A stretch of 7,787 bases of DNA from Candidatus Nitrosopolaris nunavutensis (lineage in GTDB: Archaea; Thermoproteota; Nitrososphaeria; Nitrososphaerales; Nitrososphaeraceae): contig DAOM01000285.1 in assembly GCA_002501855.1 (NCBI GenBank), positions 1 to 7,787 on the forward strand, given 5' to 3'. The notes under the pieces were generated by a model. The model saw only the letters and a program-made list of their open reading frames with translations. It was not told where the DNA came from and searched no databases. The position numbers were made by a program, and so were the translations under genes. Positions 5,296-7,787 of the stretch are shown one piece after another (position 1 is the stretch's first letter; every line of letters starts with the position of its first letter).

Positions 5296-6165
5296 TTGAC
5301 AGCACGGATCCTAGATGGGTTAGTCGCAGCTGCATGTCTTCAGTCAAATGTGAAAAGGGCTGCAAGTCAATTGCGGAGCGAGGGAATTAACCCTTGTTTA
5401 GCAACAGTTCTTGTAGGGGACGACCCAAGTTCAGCTCTATATGTAAGAAATAAGCATAAGGCCGCTGCGGCCGCAGGAATCTTAACACGAGACCACAAAC
5501 TTCCTTCATCTTGCACGCAAAAAGAGTTACTAGAGCTTATCGGGACGCTAAACAGAGACACCGAAGTACATGGTATTTTGATTCAGCTGCCTCTTCCTAC
5601 ACAGATCAATGAATTTTTGGTACTTAGTATCCTCAATCCAGTCAAGGATGTAGATGGGCTGACGCCATATAATGCAGGTATGTTGGTGTGCGGAAAAGCG
5701 ATTCTAAAACCTTGCACGCCTGCCGGAATTGTGGAATTATTAGGTTTTAATAAAGTCGATATATCAGGTATGGATTCCGTTATAGTGAATAGAAGCACTC
5801 TAGTTGGTAAGCCTCTTGCATTCCTACTGCTGGAAAGAGACGCGACCGTCACCCTATGCCATTCAAAGACGAAAATGCTAGTAGATAAATTAAAGACTGC
5901 AGACGTATTAATTACGGCTGTCGGTAACCGCGAACATTTTCTCCTGACTGCTGATATGATAAAGCCTCATGCGGTAGTAATCGATGTCGGTATTAGCAGA
6001 TATGATGGAAAGTTAGCCGGTGATGTAGACTTCGAAAATGTAAAGGAGAAGGCTTCTTGGATTACCCCAGTACCGGGTGGGGTCGGTCCGATGACCATAT
6101 CGATGCTTCTGAAGAATACGATAACGGCCGCCTCTCTGAAAAAAGAGATGAATAATAGACGGTAA
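5296..6165 (+). CDS. folD: Bifunctional methylenetetrahydrofolate dehydrogenase / methenyltetrahydrofolate cyclohydrolase
   Basis: Oxidises 5,10-methylene-THF to 5,10-methenyl-THF with NAD(P)+ and hydrolyses it to 10-formyl-THF, the PurN substrate. The 289 residues match the usual FolD size. Visible motifs: TARILDG at 2-8, YxxxK as Y49-K53 (proton-relay lysine), QLPLP at 97-101, KDVDGL at 117-122 with D120, KPCTP at 138-142, the nucleotide-binding segment VNRSTLVGKP at 164-173, CHSKT at 188-192 and PVPGGVGPMT at 258-267. The segment has Asn where many FolD proteins have Gly (GRSxxVGxP); with R166 and S167 kept, I expect activity, but cofactor choice is uncertain. An alanine run (56-60) follows the catalytic helix. 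The TTG start is the only one available downstream of an in-frame TAA (5224-5226) and has a TATA box at 27 bases. The cyclo-ligase follows after 35 bases, so the two are likely co-transcribed. Confidence 0.96.
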   Translation: MTARILDGLVAAACLQSNVKRAASQLRSEGINPCLATVLVGDDPSSALYVRNKHKAAAAAGILTRDHKLPSSCTQKELLELIGTLNRDTEVHGILIQLPLPTQINEFLVLSILNPVKDVDGLTPYNAGMLVCGKAILKPCTPAGIVELLGFNKVDISGMDSVIVNRSTLVGKPLAFLLLERDATVTLCHSKTKMLVDKLKTADVLITAVGNREHFLLTADMIKPHAVVIDVGISRYDGKLAGDVDFENVKEKASWITPVPGGVGPMTISMLLKNTITAASLKKEMNNRR

Positions 6166-6200
6166 CAAGAAAAACGGTCGTAAACAATCTAAAAGACAAG

Positions 6201-6743
6201 ATGCGCAAAATTATGCTTGAAAAGCGTAATTCCCTTTCACCTTCCGATATCAATACAAGAAGCGCAGCAATTCAACAAAGATTTGCTCATTCAGATGAGT
6301 TTAACCGCTCCAGAATGGTGGCAAGTTATTATCCTGTTGGCTCGGAAGTGAGAACACAGAAGATAGTTAACATTGCTTTGAAAAGTGATAGGCTAGTTGC
6401 GCTCCCAAGGACAATAGGAGATCATATCAAGTTTTATCGAATCTTATTGAACACTGACTTGACAGCCGGCAAATTCGGCATCAAAGAACCATCAATATCA
6501 TCCAATTCTTGCGTTTCAGACGAGATCGATCTGCTCTTGGTGCCTGGAATTGTCTTTGATACCAACGGATATCGAATTGGTTACGGATACGGATACTATG
6601 ATAGGTTTATCGCTAGAAAAAAAAATTCTATCGTCTCGGTAGGTCTGGCATATGAATTTCAGGTGTGTGAAAAAGTCCCTCGATCTCATAATGACCAAAA
6701 GATTAACGTGCTTGTCACTGAAAAAAGAATGTTCTATTTTTGA
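6201..6743 (+). CDS. 5-formyltetrahydrofolate cyclo-ligase (methenyl-THF synthetase)
   Basis: ATP-dependent enzyme that turns 5-formyl-THF into 5,10-methenyl-THF, salvaging a by-product of the FolD/serine hydroxymethyltransferase reactions; cytoplasmic. The 180 residues fit the family (COG0212, MTHFS/FAU1). Visible landmarks: the basic helix MRKIMLEKRNSLS at 1-13, ASYYPVGSEVRT at 41-52 (folate side), FGIKEP at 92-97, and the ATP-binding DLLLVPGIVFD...GYRIGYGYGYYDRF at 110-136, then HND at 163-165 and VLVTE at 170-174. ATG 6201 is the only start after an in-frame TAG at 6156-6158, although the codons just before it (NNLKDK) also resemble family N-termini, so a non-standard start slightly upstream is conceivable. 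It lies 35 bases after folD without a clear promoter of its own, and overlaps the convergent purD end by 10 bases. Confidence 0.93.
   Translation: MRKIMLEKRNSLSPSDINTRSAAIQQRFAHSDEFNRSRMVASYYPVGSEVRTQKIVNIALKSDRLVALPRTIGDHIKFYRILLNTDLTAGKFGIKEPSISSNSCVSDEIDLLLVPGIVFDTNGYRIGYGYGYYDRFIARKKNSIVSVGLAYEFQVCEKVPRSHNDQKINVLVTEKRMFYF
6617..6625 (-). terminator. T9 tract on the minus strand, possible terminator for purD
   Basis: Nine consecutive A on the plus strand (Arg-Lys-Lys-Asn codons of the cyclo-ligase) read as T9 for leftward transcription, about 110 bases after the purD stop. It is the longest homopolymer in the window and would suit archaeal T-tract termination of purD inside the neighbour gene. 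This is inference from the sequence only. Confidence 0.3.
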
Positions 6744-7787
6744 TAAGGAAATGTTGTATTGCCAATATCAGTTCTAAAATATTGCTCATTGCTACCCCAT
6801 GATATTTTTTCTACCGCGGAATATACCTTAACTGCAGCTTCCTTTGTATCCGATCCCAACGCACATACGCTCAAGACCCTGCCTCCGTTGGTTACAACTC
6901 TATTCTGTTCATCTCGCTTGGTACCTGAGTGGAAAATCATAATGCCATGATCAATATGAGAGTTAAGACCAGATATCCATTTACCTTTTTCATATTTGCC
7001 GGGATATCCTTTTGCAGCCATAATTACACAGACAGATGCTTCATTTTGCCACTCTAGAGGCTGCGAGGAGTCAAGTCCCTCTTCAGCCGCCGACTGCAAA
7101 TATTCAAAAAGATCTGACTTTAGTCTCATCATTATGGGTTGGCATTCGGGGTCTCCCATTCTTACGTTGTATTCCAAGACGTACGGTTGCTTTCGAGCAG
7201 TATCGACCATTATCCCGGCATATATAAATCCTTTAATTGGCTGCCCTCGCTTACTCATTCCCCTCACAGTTGGTTCCATTACGTCTTTTATGATTTTTCC
7301 ATATAGTCCAGAGTCAATAAGTGGCGCAGGAGAATAGCTTCCCATTCCTCCAGTATTAGGCCCTTGGTCATTATCAAATATTCTTTTATGATCTTTGCTT
7401 GATGCAAGCGGCATAATTGTCTTTCCATCACAAATAGCAATAAAAGATGCTTCTTCCCCGAAGAGCCTTTCTTCGATAATAACATTATGGCCAGCGAGGC
7501 CGAATTTATTTTCGACCATCATCAAATCTAGCGCAGCAAGGGCCTCGTCCTGAGTATCGCACACTACTACTCCCTTCCCAGCTGCTAGTCCGTCAGCCTT
7601 TATGACAAGTTGATTTGTTTGTCCTAGTACGTGGTCCTTTGCCTTTTCTATGTCTGAAAATGTGGAAAAGTTTGGAGTGGGAATCTGATTTTCTTTCATA
7701 AAGTGCTTTGCATAGCTCTTGCTCGATTCCAATAACGCAGCGCCCTTTGTGGGGCCAAATATCGGTAAATTCTCCTCAGTAAATAAG
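6734..7787 (-). CDS. purD: Phosphoribosylamine-glycine ligase (GAR synthetase), 5' end beyond window
   Basis: Joins phosphoribosylamine, glycine and ATP to form GAR, the second purine step and the substrate of PurN. The visible 350 residues are the ATP-grasp and C-terminal parts; the reading frame stays open to the window edge. Its first codons (IFGPTKGAALLESSKSYAKHFM) are a conserved internal PurD segment, so the TTG at 7732 is not a start, and roughly 75-85 N-terminal residues are outside. Landmarks in fragment numbering: KADGLAAGKG at 63-72, GEEASF at 110-115, KDHKRIFDNDQGPNTGGMGSY at about 131-151, and LEYNVRMGDPECQ at 204-216 with Mg-binding E205 and N207. It ends with TAG at 6734-6736, overlapping the cyclo-ligase stop region tail-to-tail. 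Nothing appears broken. purD and purN are therefore close but on opposite strands, in separate transcripts. Confidence 0.95.
   Translation of the reverse strand, partial: LFTEENLPIFGPTKGAALLESSKSYAKHFMKENQIPTPNFSTFSDIEKAKDHVLGQTNQLVIKADGLAAGKGVVVCDTQDEALAALDLMMVENKFGLAGHNVIIEERLFGEEASFIAICDGKTIMPLASSKDHKRIFDNDQGPNTGGMGSYSPAPLIDSGLYGKIIKDVMEPTVRGMSKRGQPIKGFIYAGIMVDTARKQPYVLEYNVRMGDPECQPIMMRLKSDLFEYLQSAAEEGLDSSQPLEWQNEASVCVIMAAKGYPGKYEKGKWISGLNSHIDHGIMIFHSGTKRDEQNRVVTNGGRVLSVCALGSDTKEAAVKVYSAVEKISWGSNEQYFRTDIGNTTFPYQK
6805..6810 (+). terminator. T6 tract, possible terminator for the folD/cyclo-ligase transcript
   Basis: Six T on the plus strand lie about 62 bases beyond the cyclo-ligase stop, within purD coding sequence. 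A shorter T5 run (6736-6740 region) spans the stop itself. Either could end rightward transcription; the evidence is weak. Confidence 0.2.

Noticed and set aside
6996..7337. 113-codon rightward frame opposite purD
   Set aside because: Antisense shadow of the strongly conserved PurD ATP-grasp region.
7730..7732. TTG at 7732 as the purD start
   Set aside because: The frame continues to the window edge with conserved PurD residues (IFGPTKGAALL), so the gene is cut by the edge rather than short.
1..7787. CRISPR arrays, tRNA or rRNA genes, insertion sequences, integration sites
   Set aside because: No regularly spaced direct repeats, cloverleaf-like segments, transposase motifs or long terminal inverted repeats were seen on reading; this was done by eye, not by a program.

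Overview
The window looks like chromosomal DNA of an archaeon, most probably of the Nitrososphaeria (Thaumarchaeota). The evidence is an archaeal-type phosphoglycerate mutase (ApgM family), a COG2522-type HTH regulator, a compact beta-CASP nuclease, an F420-type LLM oxidoreductase, AT-rich TATA-like boxes about 27-32 bases before start codons, almost no Shine-Dalgarno sequences and frequent TTG starts. The lineage is inferred from gene families and could not be checked by a search. The region reads as ordinary, densely packed housekeeping sequence. I see no rRNA, tRNA, CRISPR array, transposase or phage gene.

Layout, left to right. Bases 1-125 hold the 5' end of a leftward galactose-1-phosphate uridylyltransferase-like gene cut by the window edge. 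Divergent from it is apgM (331-1638, rightward). It converges on a small HTH/zinc-ribbon regulator (1691-2098, leftward). About 200 bases of divergent promoter DNA separate that regulator from an LLM-class F420-dependent oxidoreductase, usually labelled Mer-like (2299-3381, rightward). This in turn converges on a beta-lactamase-fold/beta-CASP nuclease (3410-4465, leftward). A 93-base divergent promoter then leads into the rightward run purN (4559-5200), folD (5296-6165) and 5-formyltetrahydrofolate cyclo-ligase (6201-6743). The last gene overlaps tail-to-tail by 10 bases with purD (6734 to beyond 7787, leftward, 5' end missing).

Functional logic. FolD interconverts methylene-, methenyl- and 10-formyl-tetrahydrofolate, the cyclo-ligase returns 5-formyl-THF to the active pool, and PurN spends 10-formyl-THF on GAR. 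PurD makes that GAR, so the right third is a one-carbon/purine module. The Mer-like enzyme 1.2 kb upstream could be the reductive (methylene to methyl) branch of the same pool, but its sequence does not prove its substrate. ApgM belongs to gluconeogenesis/glycolysis and GalT to sugar-nucleotide metabolism.

The most interesting points are the uncertain identity of the Mer-like enzyme beside folate genes, its divergent regulator with a palindrome near the predicted transcription start, the consistent TTG-start/leaderless architecture, and an unannotated 38-codon ORF ahead of galT. I found no clearly new multi-gene system.
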